This document shows positions 10,438 through 22,839 of a DNA stretch of 64,000 nucleotides, piece by piece. The stretch is from Trichosphaerium sp. ATCC 40318 (Eukaryota > Discosea > Flabellinia > Trichosidae). Positions within the stretch are counted from its first letter, which is position 1; each line of letters begins with the position of its first letter. Below the pieces are notes generated by a model. It was not told the DNA's origin. It did no database searches and worked only from the letters and a program-made list of their open reading frames with translations. The stretch is taken from NCBI GenBank assembly GCA_038496445.1, contig JALMLS010000103.1:124001-188000 (forward strand). Reading direction: 5' to 3'. The position numbers were made by a program, and so were the translations under genes.

Positions 10438-11580
10438 ATGGAAGGAGAATACGCAAAAAAGACAAGCAAAGCAGCTTTCAACCTTATTACGCTCCCTATT
10501 GAAATGATAGTTCATGTTCTTAAACAAGGGGCTTTTGCGCTTCGCTCGGCGCAAACATGCCGCGCACTGCGTGATATTGTCCATAACCACATTGGATATA
10601 ATAAAATAGCGATTCAACACGAAGAAGAAGTGAAAATGCTGTCTGGTAGTCCGTTACTACAAAATACAAAGCTTTCGTTTTTTAAGGGCAGTATAGCACG
10701 TATGTCACTTAAAACTAGAATTAAGTATGGTCGTAGTTGTAAGTTTGATATAACAGATAGACACTTGCATTTACTCGCAGGTGTACATACTATCAGTTTC
10801 TACAAGTGCAATTTGACAGATGATGGTATTAAGTCATTGGCAGGTGTGCACACAATCTGCCTGGCTGGGTGTAAATCAATAACAGATGAGGGCATCAAGG
10901 CATTGGCGGGTGTGCATGACATTGATTTATCATTTACAAGTGTAACAGATGAGGGCATCAAGGCTTTGGCAGGTGTGCATACAATCAAGTTGCGTGGAGT
11001 TAAAACAATAACAAATGAGGGCATCAAGGCATTGGCAGGTGTTTATGACATTGATTTAGAATTTACAAGTGTAACAGATGAGGGCATCAAGGCTTTGGCA
11101 GGTGTGCACACGATCAATTTAGGATGCACAGGTGCTATAAATGAGGGTATTAAGGCATTGGCAGGTGTACATGAGATTGATTTATCAAATACAATAGTGA
11201 CAGATGAAGGATTGAAGGCATTGGCAGGTGTACACACAATCAACCTGAGTGAAGTTAACACAATAACAAATGAGGGTATCAAGACTTTGGCAGGTGTGTA
11301 TGACATTGATTTACAATTTACAAAAGTAACAGATGAGGGCATTAAGGCTTTGGCAGGCGTGCACACAATCAACCTGCGTGGATGTAAATCAATCACATAC
11401 GAGAGCATCAAAGCATTGTCAGGTGTACATACAATTAATTTATCAACTACAAATGTAACAGACAAATGTTTGAAGGCATTGTCACGTGCGCACACAATCA
11501 CCCTGAATAATTGTAAATATGTAACAGATGAGGGCATTAAGGCTTTACAAGGTAGAGTTTTCAGATCTAAGAAACACTAA
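10438..11580 (+). CDS. F-box/leucine-rich repeat protein
   Basis: An intronless protein of 380 residues, counted from the ATG at 10438 that aligns with the starts of its paralogues at 58384 and 61296. The N-terminal F-box-like segment is LPIEMIVHVLKQGAFALRSA (about residues 18-37), followed by TCRALRDIVHNHIGY and a linker LSGSPLLQNTKL. From residue about 105 there are about twelve LRR units of 22-24 residues. They alternate a Cys type (INLRGCKSITDEGIKALAGVH) with a shorter type (IDLSFTSVTDEGIKALAGVH). The DNA repeats are close to identical, which points to recent unit duplication. By family, an F-box with LRRs would select substrates for an SCF ubiquitin ligase. The unusual VHTI-containing repeat resembles proteins I recall from giant viruses. 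The function is inferred only from the domains. Confidence 0.8.
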   Translation: MEGEYAKKTSKAAFNLITLPIEMIVHVLKQGAFALRSAQTCRALRDIVHNHIGYNKIAIQHEEEVKMLSGSPLLQNTKLSFFKGSIARMSLKTRIKYGRSCKFDITDRHLHLLAGVHTISFYKCNLTDDGIKSLAGVHTICLAGCKSITDEGIKALAGVHDIDLSFTSVTDEGIKALAGVHTIKLRGVKTITNEGIKALAGVYDIDLEFTSVTDEGIKALAGVHTINLGCTGAINEGIKALAGVHEIDLSNTIVTDEGLKALAGVHTINLSEVNTITNEGIKTLAGVYDIDLQFTKVTDEGIKALAGVHTINLRGCKSITYESIKALSGVHTINLSTTNVTDKCLKALSRAHTITLNNCKYVTDEGIKALQGRVFRSKKH

Positions 11581-12673
11581 GGTTTCATTTTGATACACTT
11601 TCAATTGATGAAGAAGCTCAAAGTGAGAATGATAGTTTAAATAGTAATGAAAGTAAAGATAGGTTGACGAAAGGAAGTAACAATATTCTTGTATCATGTT
11701 TTAATTTGTAAAGAACCCTTATCTTTCTTTATATTTTGATTGTGTACAACAGAAACAATCACCAGATGCAACACAATACACAACTAGTCGGAATCTGAAG
11801 TACCTAACCTATGTCGAAAACCTATCAGTTAGTGGACCAGCGACAACGTAGTAGAATATATACAGGGTATATAACGTGGACAGTGTTTGGCCTAAATTGG
11901 TACAACCAAGTTCCCAAACACACTTGTTTGAGAACAGGAAGATGGGAGCGCAGCGGTGGTGGTGGGCAAGGTCGTCAAAGGTTTATTTGACAGAGATATA
12001 CGTGTACGAGGTGCACACAGAGAGTCAGAGGAATCAGACAGCTGGTCAAGAAGCTTCTTTTTCGCAGGAATAAAACTCTCAGTTTTCTTCTCCGACTAAG
12101 CACTCAAAACTTCGGATTTTACTATTTAATAGTAATAGATACTGCCCCTCAAGCTTCTTTTCAGTTTGTCTGATTTCTTTTTCTTATTAGAGATTTAATG
12201 TCTGACAATTCAAGTGTTTTAAACTTGTCCGTAGACCACTTTTGTGACATGGTGCAAATTCATGTTGCAAACGAGGTTTGAGTTGAAATACTGCTATGCT
12301 ACTGCTGGCTTTTAAGACCGCGTCAGCAAGCACGTGACTTTCTGCTCGTACGTCCATAAGAACACTTACGTGGATAAGATGTTGAGTCTCAAGTTACCTG
12401 TGTTCACAACCATCTCGAACATTAGATTTAGCAACAAACAATGTAAGACGAATACAACTCTACAAGATTTTGGGCTCTGTAAGGAAAACAAGTCTCCAAG
12501 AGTGTTTTATTAACCTACAACGTTTCTCTTTAAGAGCAACAGGTACTATACTTTTATGAGAATGATACTAAAGCGATTGCGTGTCAAAAGGCTTCGCTGA
12601 AAAAAGACATTAAAAGAAAACTCGCGGAAAATAAGCTCAACGGCATTAAGATTAAAAAGAGAATTAATACAAA
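11581..12673. other. Intergenic, no gene recognised
   Basis: Reading frames here are short and without recognisable domains. A second copy of the CACGTGACTTTCTG motif sits near 12331 in a context loosely similar to the hairpin element at 10087-10234. The region leads into the start of the U-box gene. Confidence 0.35.
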
Positions 12674-15600
12674 ATGGCTACAGAAGCAAAGATTCAAAGC
12701 CTACAACGCCATTTTGGTAATGGTATTGATAGAGATGTATTAGAAAGCGTATTGGTACGTACAACTCTTTAATAGTACCTCAGAGTGATTACTTACGCGG
12801 TAAATAAGGCTGTAAATGATGGAGACGTTAACTTGTCTATTACGTTTTTAACTGGCCAACAAGGCGACTACATAGTAGATCCAAACGTATGTAACCCCTT
12901 ATAACGAGTTATCTAAAAAAAACAACATTTAACACAAACGCCTAGCAACCTACAGATGGACTCCCAAACGACTACCCTGGTAAAGTAAACACAGTACGCA
13001 ATAAACACAGCTTAAATCATTTATCTCTGTTAACAAACTTCGCAAGGGCGCTGTAGCACGCTCTAGTGTTAAAGTAGAGCCACCAACAGCAAATACACAA
13101 AAAATTTTGGCTTTGAAAAAGCTATTTCTTCAAGAGAGCTTACTTCAAGAACATTTCGCTGTACGCTCATTGCTCCCTACGTTATAAAGACCCCGTTGAC
13201 GTTGATATAAGGCACAAGAAGAGGATTTTGAGCAATACGCCTCAACTCTACTTAGATTATTATTTCATAGAGTAGAAATCGTAAAAGGTTGCAGATCAAG
13301 GATATTAGCAACGTGTACGCTTGTTTTAACGAGAAAACTTATTAACTTTTCCGCAAATTCCACAAAACGGCGAAATTTACCCTTTAAATCGTTTAATAAT
13401 ATACCTAGGCTGGGCTCGTAGATGCTATGCATTACCTTCTATACTATTGAAGCATTTTGAAGGTAAACGGTTTGAGAGATTCTTCAAATTTACGTTTAAG
13501 CACCTTGACTAAACTTATTGCTTAGAATTGTTTGCTTTGCCTGAAGTTCTTCGTAGTTTGAAGCTATTAGATGCTCGCCGTCAAATAAGGTACTTCAGTG
13601 ATTATATAAAGCATGTAGGGCTAATGTATTGACCTCAGAGCAATTGAGAAACGTATTGCTCGTCTACAAAAACAAGGAACTGTTAAGGCTAGAAAAATGG
13701 GACAGTTGAAGTCAGCCATTAATGACCTTCAAAAGGAAGCTCTTGAACAAGGATCTGTGTCTGGTGCTTTGTGTAAAAAGATAAAAGCTTGGGTTGGCAC
13801 AATAGATACAGAAAAATTGACTTTCTTCGCCTTGAATATGCCACGTGAACCATGGAGGTATTTTATTGGTTTCTTTTTTGAAATAAGAAATAATTAAGAA
13901 ACCACTTTTGTGTAACCTTACTTTCTTAAAGAGAATTGGCTGATATTGTTCACTTGAATCCGTCATCATTCAAGCTTGACTGGTTCCTGGGATTTGTATT
14001 TGGCGCTCCAGCACCACAAGAAAGTATCTTGACAGCTTGCGAAGGTATGGTTATTTAAATCTTTCGTATTTTGTTTTTTTTTTAGTTGCTTACTGGTTTT
14101 ACAAACAGGTATTTCCACAGCAAATGTTGTAGAAATATTACAGAAACACGAAGTACCATATTCGTATTTGAGGCTACACGTCCGCCCTTTGGTACGGCGA
14201 CAAATTTGATTTTTTCCTTTTTTTGTCGGGTTGTTGACCAAGCATTTTTCGTTGCATTTTCTCTGACTATTTTTTGTTTAGCCAGATGCCGCTAAAGCAC
14301 AAATTGCTTTATACGCTCCTATTGATACATTAATTTGGTATCATGAGGAGTTATCCACTGTCCAGGTTAACAACACAATTCAAGCGCGTCTTCAAGCTGG
14401 AGAATCTGTTACATTTTCTTATGGTAAACTGATGGAACGTCTTCTTTACTTTAAGGTACGTCGCTCTTTGACTTCTCTAACCAATCACTGTTTTATCGAT
14501 ATACCGTATACTAACAGGTCTACAGAGAATCAATGCACCATTCTACGAGACCCTCATACCTCTGGCTGAGGACAGATTGAGTAAAATCGATTTGGAGTTG
14601 GAACCGCCTGTATCCGTTTTGGGTGACGCTTCTTACTCTATGGATGTTGCTATTCGTACATCTACCATTATATCATCAGGTATATCAATCAAAACCCTTT
14701 CGTACTTCATGTTGAAGCTAATCTGTGAGCTTTTTTTAGTGCTTACTGTTCTTACTGCTGCTGAGCTTAAGTTCTTCCATACTCGTGTTGTAGATCCACC
14801 TTGTTATCCTGCTTCTATTAGACAAGTTATACAAGTTGCAGAGAATGTAAAAGCTGATGGTATGACAGCACCAGCAGCCGGTTTATGGTATGTAAATTGT
14901 TTTGTAGATTTTTTTGCGTTTTTCTGTTTTACTCACGTGCTGTTAACTTGATGGGTTTTAACATGTATTATAGGCCCTACTACCAACAAAAAAAGAGGAT
15001 CAAATTCTTTGTTGTTGTTACAGGTACATATTGTTGTTGGAAACTCTGTTCTGGACGCGAAAACCCTTCTGACTTTGTTTTGTTTAGATGAAATCGAAAA
15101 TATCAAATTTGATGATCGGTACTACTTCCCTGATCTATTCCAGAAGTACTATGAAGAGGTATACCCTGCAAAGATAGTATTTGTTTCTTTCTTGGAGAAT
15201 CCAAGTCAAAAAGGAAGAATGGTACGTACCATTAGAAACAGTTTGAAGCAACAAACTAAAAAACGAGAAAAAAAAAACGAAATACATTTCAACTGAACAC
15301 GTGCAATCTGTGGCGCTTTCTGCTTTTTTTCCACCCCTTGAAAGTTATTTCATACAGCGAAATAAACGTTAATGATATCTTCGATTTAATAACTTTTTTT
15401 AGGTGACTTCCTTGGAGAATATGGGATTTGATGTTTTACAGTTCCGTCTAGATGGAAACAGACCAGATCTTACAAAGATGGATACTTTACTTGGTCTTCT
15501 TGCATCTGAAGCATCTACATTCTCAGGAGCTGTAACTAGGCTTGCTACACTCTATAAAAAAGAAGGTCTTGATGCTGTTATTAATGCACTTATGAACCCT

Positions 15601-16059
15601 GTCCTTAAAAAGAAGAAAAGAAACTTGATTCAAGATCAACAGAATAAACAAATAGAACTACCTGATAGCGATGATGAGGAAGAAGGAGATGATAAAGATG
15701 TTAAAAAAGAAGAAGGTGGATTAGTTGAAGCTAGAAGAGAGTTCAGTGATTCTATTGCTGCTAAAGAACAAGAGATTGAGAAGTTAAAGAATGAGCTTAA
15801 TGTATTACAAGCTAACCTTGGCAGTCAAGCTATACCACAAGACTTTTTATGTCCTATTACACAGGTATTATTCCAAGATCCTGTTATTGCTGAGGATGGA
15901 CATTCTTATGAGAGAAGCGCTATTTCTTCTTGGTTTGAGTCACATAATAGATCACCTATGACTGGACAAGTTCTTGATAGTAAGCATCTTATACCTAATC
16001 ATGCTATTCGTAAGGCTATAGCTGAATTATTGGAAAGAGGCGCCTCACCTGATGTATAA
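12674..16059 (+). CDS. U-box E3 ubiquitin ligase with CUE-like and VWA domains
   Basis: A multi-exon gene. The first exon, MATEAKIQSLQRHFG (12674), with the next exon (VNDGDVNLSITFL), fits a CUE/UBA-type ubiquitin-binding fold. A helical middle region follows (for example IEKRIARLQKQG near 13640, then PREPWR). From about 14520 to 15560 there is a VWA- or Sec1-like alpha/beta region containing IKFFVVV, PAKIVFVSFLENPSQ and MGFDVLQFRLDGNRPDL. The large last exon (15403-16059) has an acidic, coiled linker and a C-terminal U-box of about 70 residues: IPQDFLCPITQVLFQDPV, DGHSYERSAI, NRSPMT, LIPNHAIRKAI. A U-box recruits the ubiquitin-loaded E2 enzyme, so this is probably an E3 ligase. The VWA call is weaker than the U-box call. 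Whether the first two exons belong to the same transcript is inferred from continuity and strand. Confidence 0.75.
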
Positions 16060-16500
16060 ACAAAGTACAATAAAAAAAACAATTAAATTTCATAAAACGT
16101 TAAGAAGTTTTATTGTTTTGTTTGTGTGACGCTTGAGTGATTGTTATAGCCTACAACAATGATAGGGAATCCATATGGGATTGTTGCTAAGCTTTAACCC
16201 TTTTGAGCGCACAGACTGTGCTGTGATCTCATCCAACTTACGACATTGCTAAACTCAGACACTTTAACTGATATCACATTTGATTCAAAAAAAATGCGAC
16301 TGCCTACTTTATCTTTTTCAGACATAAACAATTTCAAACTCTGGATGGGCGTCTTTCAGAAAAGGTATTGGAATAAATACTTGAGTCGCTAGGAGTAGTT
16401 TCCAAGTGAAAATGTTCAAAAAGCGAACAAGTTGCTCCTTTTTGAAAAATCACTAAACTGCTTTATTCAATATTTAGAACCTTTTTTTTTTACTTCTCTT
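16060..16500. other. Tail-to-tail intergenic region
   Basis: The gap between the stop of the U-box gene and the stop of the minus-strand S1P lyase gene. No coding feature is seen. A+T-rich stretches near 16070-16110 and 16480 are plausible 3' end signals for the two convergent genes. Confidence 0.4.
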
Positions 16501-19121
16501 CTAGCTATATAAAGCGTTCATATAAGCACGAAGGACTGGTTTAAGAATACCAGAATCAGCTGTTAAGGTGAAGCCTGTCATGTAGCTAAAAAATAAGAAA
16601 ACTCATTAATTTCAGGTATTGTTTAGACATTAGTACGTACACGCTTGCCATTCCTTCTGATGATCCAGGGTTTCCTTTTACTTCCTCAATACATGCTTTT
16701 AAATCACCTAGCCACGCTTGAACATCAAAATCTGTGCGATCTCCAAGCTGTAGGTTCATACTAGTGAAAACGACATGAGAAATTTCTTGGGTTTTTTTTC
16801 TTGGTTTTTTTTTACCATATTGGTTTTTGCATCCTATTGAAGTTCTTCCATCCGCGTGCTTCCAAAGCATCAGCTACCATCAAACTATCTGCTGCCGTTG
16901 TTCTAAACGGTAGACAACATGCATCTGGGGATCCAACAATCTCAACTCCGTCCATATCATTGATACTACACTTTTGTTAACAATACTTTAATAAGAGTTT
17001 CAAACATACCCTTTCACAACCTCGTCAAACGTATCTTGACAACGTCGAGCTGATTTCATAAATCCTTGTTACGATATTAGACACTCCATTACTTATAAAT
17101 CTACATGTACCATCTTCACCCATTGAGATCATAGCAGCCCAAGCACTCGCTTAAACAAAAAGACTAAGAATAAAGTAATTTTACACAAACGTTTACATAC
17201 CTAGAATTCCACCTGAGCGAGATCCAGTCATTGAAGGTGAAGCGTATAACCCTCCTATTACAAAATAAATACACTTTTCAATACTTACTCAGAAAGCAAT
17301 CGTTCTTACCACACCAGAAAGTTGTAGTATAAAAATGATACTTTCTAATTTCGGCATCCCTTTGAAAAAACACTTAGTTTTGTTTGATGGATTAACAAAT
17401 ACTGAAACTTACTTGAATATAACTGTACTAACTCCTTTGGCTACATGTGCGTACTTGTGTACATCTGCAGTTATAGAAGTAACGCCAGGAACTATTTAAC
17501 AATAAACAAACTGGTGTCTGTTCAAAAGACAAAAAGAGATCCAAAAGAACTGCTTCATTACCTTTCAAGTTATACTTTTTGGTTATAACACCCATCTTTG
17601 ATAACCAAGGAATCAAAAAACCTCCCAAGCAAGAATCTAATTTTATCATAAACGACTCATGTGCTTAATCAAACAGAAAAAAAAATTTGTTCTTACCAAC
17701 ATGAAATGGAACACCTGCCGCCTTACTGATGCCAGCAAGAGTTGGTATATCGTCAATATGTCCATGAGGCCTTATGGATATCGTAAGATTCAAGGCAAAA
17801 AGGTGAAACTTCTTTATTAACGAGAAGCAGAGAAACCGTACCAACATGGTGCAGAAGCAGCGCACTGAAAAACAAGTTAGTATACAACCTCGAAGCAGCT
17901 CGTACCATGATTGTATTTTTGTTTATCCTTGATTTGTACGCCGGAATATCAACAGTAACGTCTGCAGTCAGTGGTGTTGTTATGAATTCTACGCAAAGAT
18001 ACTCACACGCCTAAAAAATAAATAAACTTTTAAGAAATAATTAAGAAACAAATCTATACCTTCTTGAAAGCAGGATGAATAGTTACTGGTCCGACCCTTT
18101 TTTTACCAAAATAAGTACACTCATTACAACAACGAAAAAGTATAAAATAACAACTAGAATAACACAAACGCCAGGAAATTAATGTGGGAAAATAGCACGT
18201 GCATATTTGGTTTTGTGATTCCTTTAACTTCTTTTGCGTAGTCTCTGTACGCTTTTACTGTCATAAGAATACTTTCTGTACCACCCGTTGTACAAACACC
18301 AACACAGTCATCGTCGCCACCAAGCATATTAATAGTCATACGGATAATGTCGTTCTAATAAAATTAAGCTTACTTCAAACTTGAAAATTCTCGTACCTCA
18401 AACTTTCTGACTCCTGGGAATACAAGCGGGTACGTAGCATTTGTTCTTTCGAACATACAATAAGCTTCCGTAGCAATAGGTATTTTGGCGCCATATATAC
18501 CAGCCATTGCTTTTCCTGACTTGAATGACTTCTGATTGGCTATTTCTTCCTAAACAAACTTAGTTTTATTGTTTTTCCGAAAAAAAAACTGTTCGTTCAC
18601 CAACCTCAAGGTATCCTTTGATTTTATCAGAATCTACACCCTAACAACGATATTATTATTTAAAAAAGTGCTTAAATCCAAAATGGATAGAAACAATGTG
18701 TACCGATGCTGGAATAGTCAAAAATCTATTCTCATCATTTTCTTTTGTCTTTTTAACCATTTCGACAACCTATGATAAGGAAAAGTTTTTCTTTAGATCT
18801 CATTGACAGGTATTTTCTCTTTTACCTTTGATATTGCTTTCTTTTGCTCTCCTTTTATAATCCCACGCGTCCCTGGTAATTGTTGACTTTTTTTCAAAAT
18901 ATAAGCGAATAACGTGTCTTTAATGCCTTCAAACAAGCGTTAGGTTGTTTGTGTCGTTGTAATTAAACTAAATAAACGTTTAAATAACACTTACCATACT
19001 TGCGTAAAGAGCTAAATACGTAATAAACCGCTACAGCACATATCACGTGTTCAATCCACCGTAAAGTTTTTGTAGGAAAGTATTGCTTCAAAAACTCGGC
19101 AATACGCGCTACACTGTCCAT
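16501..19121 (-). CDS. Sphingosine-1-phosphate lyase
   Basis: A PLP-dependent lyase that cleaves sphingosine 1-phosphate to a fatty aldehyde and phosphoethanolamine, the exit step of sphingolipid breakdown in the ER membrane. The ATG at 19121 starts MDSVARIAEFLKQYF, followed by a membrane segment (VICAVAVYYVF) as expected of this ER protein. Further exons in order encode GVCTTGGTESILMTVKAYRDYA (about 18270-18300), PHGHIDDIPTLAGISKAAGVP (about 17710-17770), DSCLGGFLIPWLSKMG (about 17600), and the PLP lysine motif GVTSITADVHKYAHVAKGVS (about 17420-17495). The C-terminal exons run to 16501. All these match the sphingosine-phosphate lyase branch of group II decarboxylase-fold enzymes. There are more than ten short introns. 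Its start lies about 320 bases from the divergent pyruvate kinase gene. Confidence 0.93.
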
Positions 19122-19437
19122 GACACGAGCTGTGTTTAAGACGATGGTTGACCAAAGAACCTAAAGTGAGTTATAGTCGTCTACTTTGTTGACTTCACAA
19201 GTGTCATGATTCGTGTCAATGGCGACACATGTGAATCAAACAGAGCTAGCTGTGATGTGTTATACAGAGAGTTGTTCGCTTGACAAAATGTCCTACTATT
19301 TGACACTTTTTTTAGCAAAATTGGCCTTGTTTGCCGAAAAAAAAAACTGGTTTTTGGTCTTTCTTTTGCCTGTCTAGCGAATTCAACGCATTTCGAAAGC
19401 TACTAGGTACATCACTGAGTTTGCAACCAATACTACC
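19122..19437. promoter_or_regulatory. Shared upstream region of S1P lyase and pyruvate kinase genes
   Basis: The two genes are transcribed away from each other from this 316-base gap, which must hold both promoters. No motif can be assigned with certainty. Confidence 0.4.
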
Positions 19438-22326
19438 ATGAGCTTCCCATCACGTACTGTTAGCACAAGGTGAGTTCAAAAAAAACTGTTTTAAAACGCG
19501 TTGTATTGGTGCCAACCGCTGTTATACAGGTTTGGGTACCTTGATTTATCCAGCTTGAAACCAAAAGCTGCCAACGCAGGCCCAAAGTCTCCACGTGCGA
19601 CAAACTCTGGTTTCGATACGTTTGAAGTCATATCAGACATGTGTCCTGGCAAAGAAAGCAAATGGCCTCACAGAAGCGTTAATACGAAATTTATGTGCAC
19701 AATGGGACCAGCAGTACTAGAGGAGGGTAAAATGAAAGAGTTACTACAAAGCGGCATGCAAATAGCAAGATTTAATTTCTCGCACGGCACTGCACAAGTA
19801 CGTTACTCTAATGATGTCCTTCACGCTAAAAATGGCGCTCTACAATTTTTTTAAACGCAAAAACGAGCACATTGAACAAAACATTCGTAGCAGCTCAGAA
19901 TTTGGGTATTTTAGCCTCGTTTAGCTTCTAAGCTTTATTTTATTCCTTCACGTGATTTGATGGTTGTTTAGGATCGTATGAAGGCCTTGGAATTACTTCG
20001 TAACGCTGAAAAGGAGACTGGCATACAATGTGCTACATTATGCGATACTCACGGCGCTGAAATAAGAACGGTAAAAAGAAGAAAAACTGAAAATTGTTTT
20101 AGGCTTTTTTGAACGCCTCTGCGTTTGGGAACCTTTAGTTCTCGTTGCTATGTTATCCTTTGAACCCGTAATAATGTAAATTATGAGTTACAACATGAAC
20201 TATGAGAATTGGAGACCCTGAATCGCCTCTTTGTGACATTTTTATTTATTTTTTACAAACCGTTGTTTTGTTTTATTTTTAAATTGCTTCTAGGGTAAAG
20301 TTACAGGCGGTAAAGCTTTTCTAAAGGAAGGAGAGAAGTTTAATATCTACGTGAACTACATGATTGGTGACGAAAAGGGTGTATGCTTGAGAGACTTTTG
20401 GGAGTTTCCAAAGTTTGTTCAGGTACTAAAATAATAATTATGCGATTTGTTTGATTTGACATCCTTCTGTAGGTTGGAGATATCTTGCGACTTGATTACG
20501 GTTTAGTTAGCCTTAAAGTAACAGCTGTAAAAAAGTTCAGTGTTGAGACAGTAATTGAGAACAGTGGACCTTTGGGTGATCATAAAATCAGTACTGTCAT
20601 TTTTCTTTTCAAGCATGTGCTCCACAACTGCTTTATTTGTCTTCTCTCGTTACTTATAAGTATAGTTACTGTCTTGGGACAAAAAGGATCTATCAATGAT
20701 AGACCTTTCTTGGCATACAAGGATACCATTGATATTGATTTTGCAATCCGCAATAACTTTGACTTTATCGCAGCGTCTTATGTTCAAGTATGTTCTTACC
20801 GGCTTACAAAAAAGATATTGTATTAAACAAATTAATTAATTAATAGAGAAAAGAAGATGTTTCAGAACTCAGGGAGCTTCCTGGTGTACGTCAGAACCAA
20901 AACCTAAAACAACCTTCTTTTTCATTGAAAAGTTATTGGTTCTACCCGATCTGGAAAACATTTATTTTTAAAATCTATGTAGGTTGCAGAGTCTGGTATT
21001 GCTATCATCTCTAAAATCGAGTCTCAATTGGCTTATGATAACTTGGAGGAGATTATTAGTGTTTCAGATGGTATTTACCTTACCCGCTCAGATATTGCTG
21101 TAGAAGTACCTATTTGGAAGGTAAGACAATCAATGTTCTCTGCATCACGCACAGAATTATTACTAAGACAGTTTTGCAGATCTGCGAAGTACAAAAAGAC
21201 ATTGCAAAGAAATGTACGTTGTTGAGCTCCTATTTTACTATATCTATTACTGTTTTGCTTTAAGATTCCTACAGTGACTGATATGTTCTTTTAGGTAACC
21301 AAGCAGGTGTTCCTTGCTTTTTGGGTTCACAAGTGTTGACATCAATGGTCAGAAACCCAAGACCAACAAGGTAATTAAATTTTGTTGGGTACGACTTTTT
21401 CTGTGCTTCTTATGCCTCATAGAGCTGAGTGTACTGACGTTGCCAATGCTATATACGAAGGATATGATGGTCTTTGTCTTACTACTTGCACTGCTATTGG
21501 AAAATACCCAGTAGAGGCTTTGGAGCAACTTACAAAGATTGCAGTTGAAGTAGAAAAAGAACAAGGGTAAGGAGGCCATTCTTTTCGCATTTAGAAAGGC
21601 ATTTTCTTATTTGTCTATCTAGTTCCTATGATCTGTACGTTAAAATGAGACAACATGTTCTACGTACAGTAGATGTTGTAAGCACCACAGAGGTACATAG
21701 TTGAACCTTTTCTCGTTTTTTTCTTAGAAATGTTGCTTCTATTGTCACAATTTTTTTTTATCTTGTGCTAAAACTTTGGATTAGACTGTTGCTTCTTCTA
21801 TTGTAAAGTCTGCGTGGGATCTTAATGCAACTCTCATTTTGCTTCTATCTCAAAACGGAGACAACTCTAGATTTATTGCAAAATACAGACCTCATTGTCC
21901 TGTAATTTGTGTTACTGATGGCAAAACTGCCCGTCAAGTATTACAGCATAGGTAAGTGCATTTCAACTTTTTTAAGCTCAGTAGTGACACTAAAGTTACA
22001 TTTTTTAAATTGGCACAAATGCTGTCAATGTAAAGATAGTTTTAATCGCTTTTGTCTGTTTGACTCTAATTGGGTTTTTTTAGATGTTGTTCTGGTAGAG
22101 TCGTAGATAATATTGGAGAACAAATTGCTAAAGGTAACGCAGAATCTATCATTAAAGACACCATAGAATACGCTAAGAAGCAAGGTAAGATAAAATGTGA
22201 AGAGAATTTTATCACTTCTGTATTTTACTAATTTGGTTTCTAGGTCTTGTGGAATCTGGTGAACATATAATAGTAGCCTCTGGTAAAGAAGAAATTAGCC
22301 ATTACGTTGTAAGAGTGGTAGAATAA
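19438..22326 (+). CDS. Pyruvate kinase homologue with altered catalytic motifs
   Basis: A multi-exon gene covering the whole pyruvate kinase fold, with an N-terminal extension of about 75 residues. Recognisable blocks are FMCTMGPAV and IARFNFSHGTA (about 19690-19795), CDTHGAEIRT (about 20050), AIISKIESQLAYDNLEEII (about 21000), NQAGVPCFLGSQVLTSM..NPRPTRAE, GKYPVEALEQL, and a C-terminal domain ending SGKEEISHYVVRVVE. Several nearly invariant positions differ. DTKGPEIRT has become DTHGAEIRT, the MVARGDLG loop reads YLTRSDIAVEVP, and MLSGETAKG reads CLTTCTAIG. The lysine in SKIE is kept. From these changes I infer weak or lost phosphotransfer activity, perhaps a regulatory pseudoenzyme. The stop at 22324-22326 is clear. 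The exon near 20870-20900 (SELRELPG) is short and its edges are uncertain. Confidence 0.85.
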
Positions 22327-22522
22327 TAAAACCAAGACGAGCAAGCAATAAAATGTTCTTTTTGTGCTGCATTTGTTAAAGTTGAGGGTTTTCTATTATT
22401 TAGATAGTTAGAATGATATTCTCGACTGTCTGGTTTACTATATCATTGAATCAAATACCAAGATCAACTAGGTATGATTTGTTATTATTTCAGTATTGAA
22501 CAGACTGTTGTGAAGACATAGG

Positions 22523-22655
22523 GCTGGATTGCCATCCTTGTACATGCAATGTACTTGCAGTGTACCTCTATCGTTCCATTGTTTGTATTCTCCATGTAGC
22601 ACACAACCTTTTTTATAGCCACAATGTATCTTCATCTGTCCATTTTGTACACAGT
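22523..22655 (-). pseudogene. Relic of a MORN-variant repeat gene
   Basis: Reading the minus strand gives about two MORN_2-type units (GQMKIHCGYKKG, then LHGEYKQWNDRGTLQVHCMYKDG) with no start, no F-box and early frame loss. It matches the repeats of the intact gene at 8165-9073. It lies between pyruvate kinase and NOP56. Confidence 0.6.
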
Positions 22656-22839
22656 GAGAAAGACTATTCGAACAAGTCTTAGCAAGTCAACGAACCGGTG
22701 TGCAGTGAGTGTAATTTAGTTGCCACAAGCGTAAGTACGATTGAAAAGAAAACCTGAGGTTGCATTGATATGATGAGTGTTTGTTGCTCTGAGAGCAAGA
22801 TTGACAACATGAACAACGATTTATTTGGTTCTTTTTTTT

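Noticed and set aside
10800-11537. Minus-strand open frames across the first LRR gene
   Set aside because: The same repeat-driven antisense openness; no splice or domain support.
4211-11580. An integrated giant-virus segment
   Set aside because: No viral hallmark genes (capsid, packaging ATPase, polymerase) were found and host-type intron-rich genes lie between the F-box genes; only the gene families are reminiscent of viruses.
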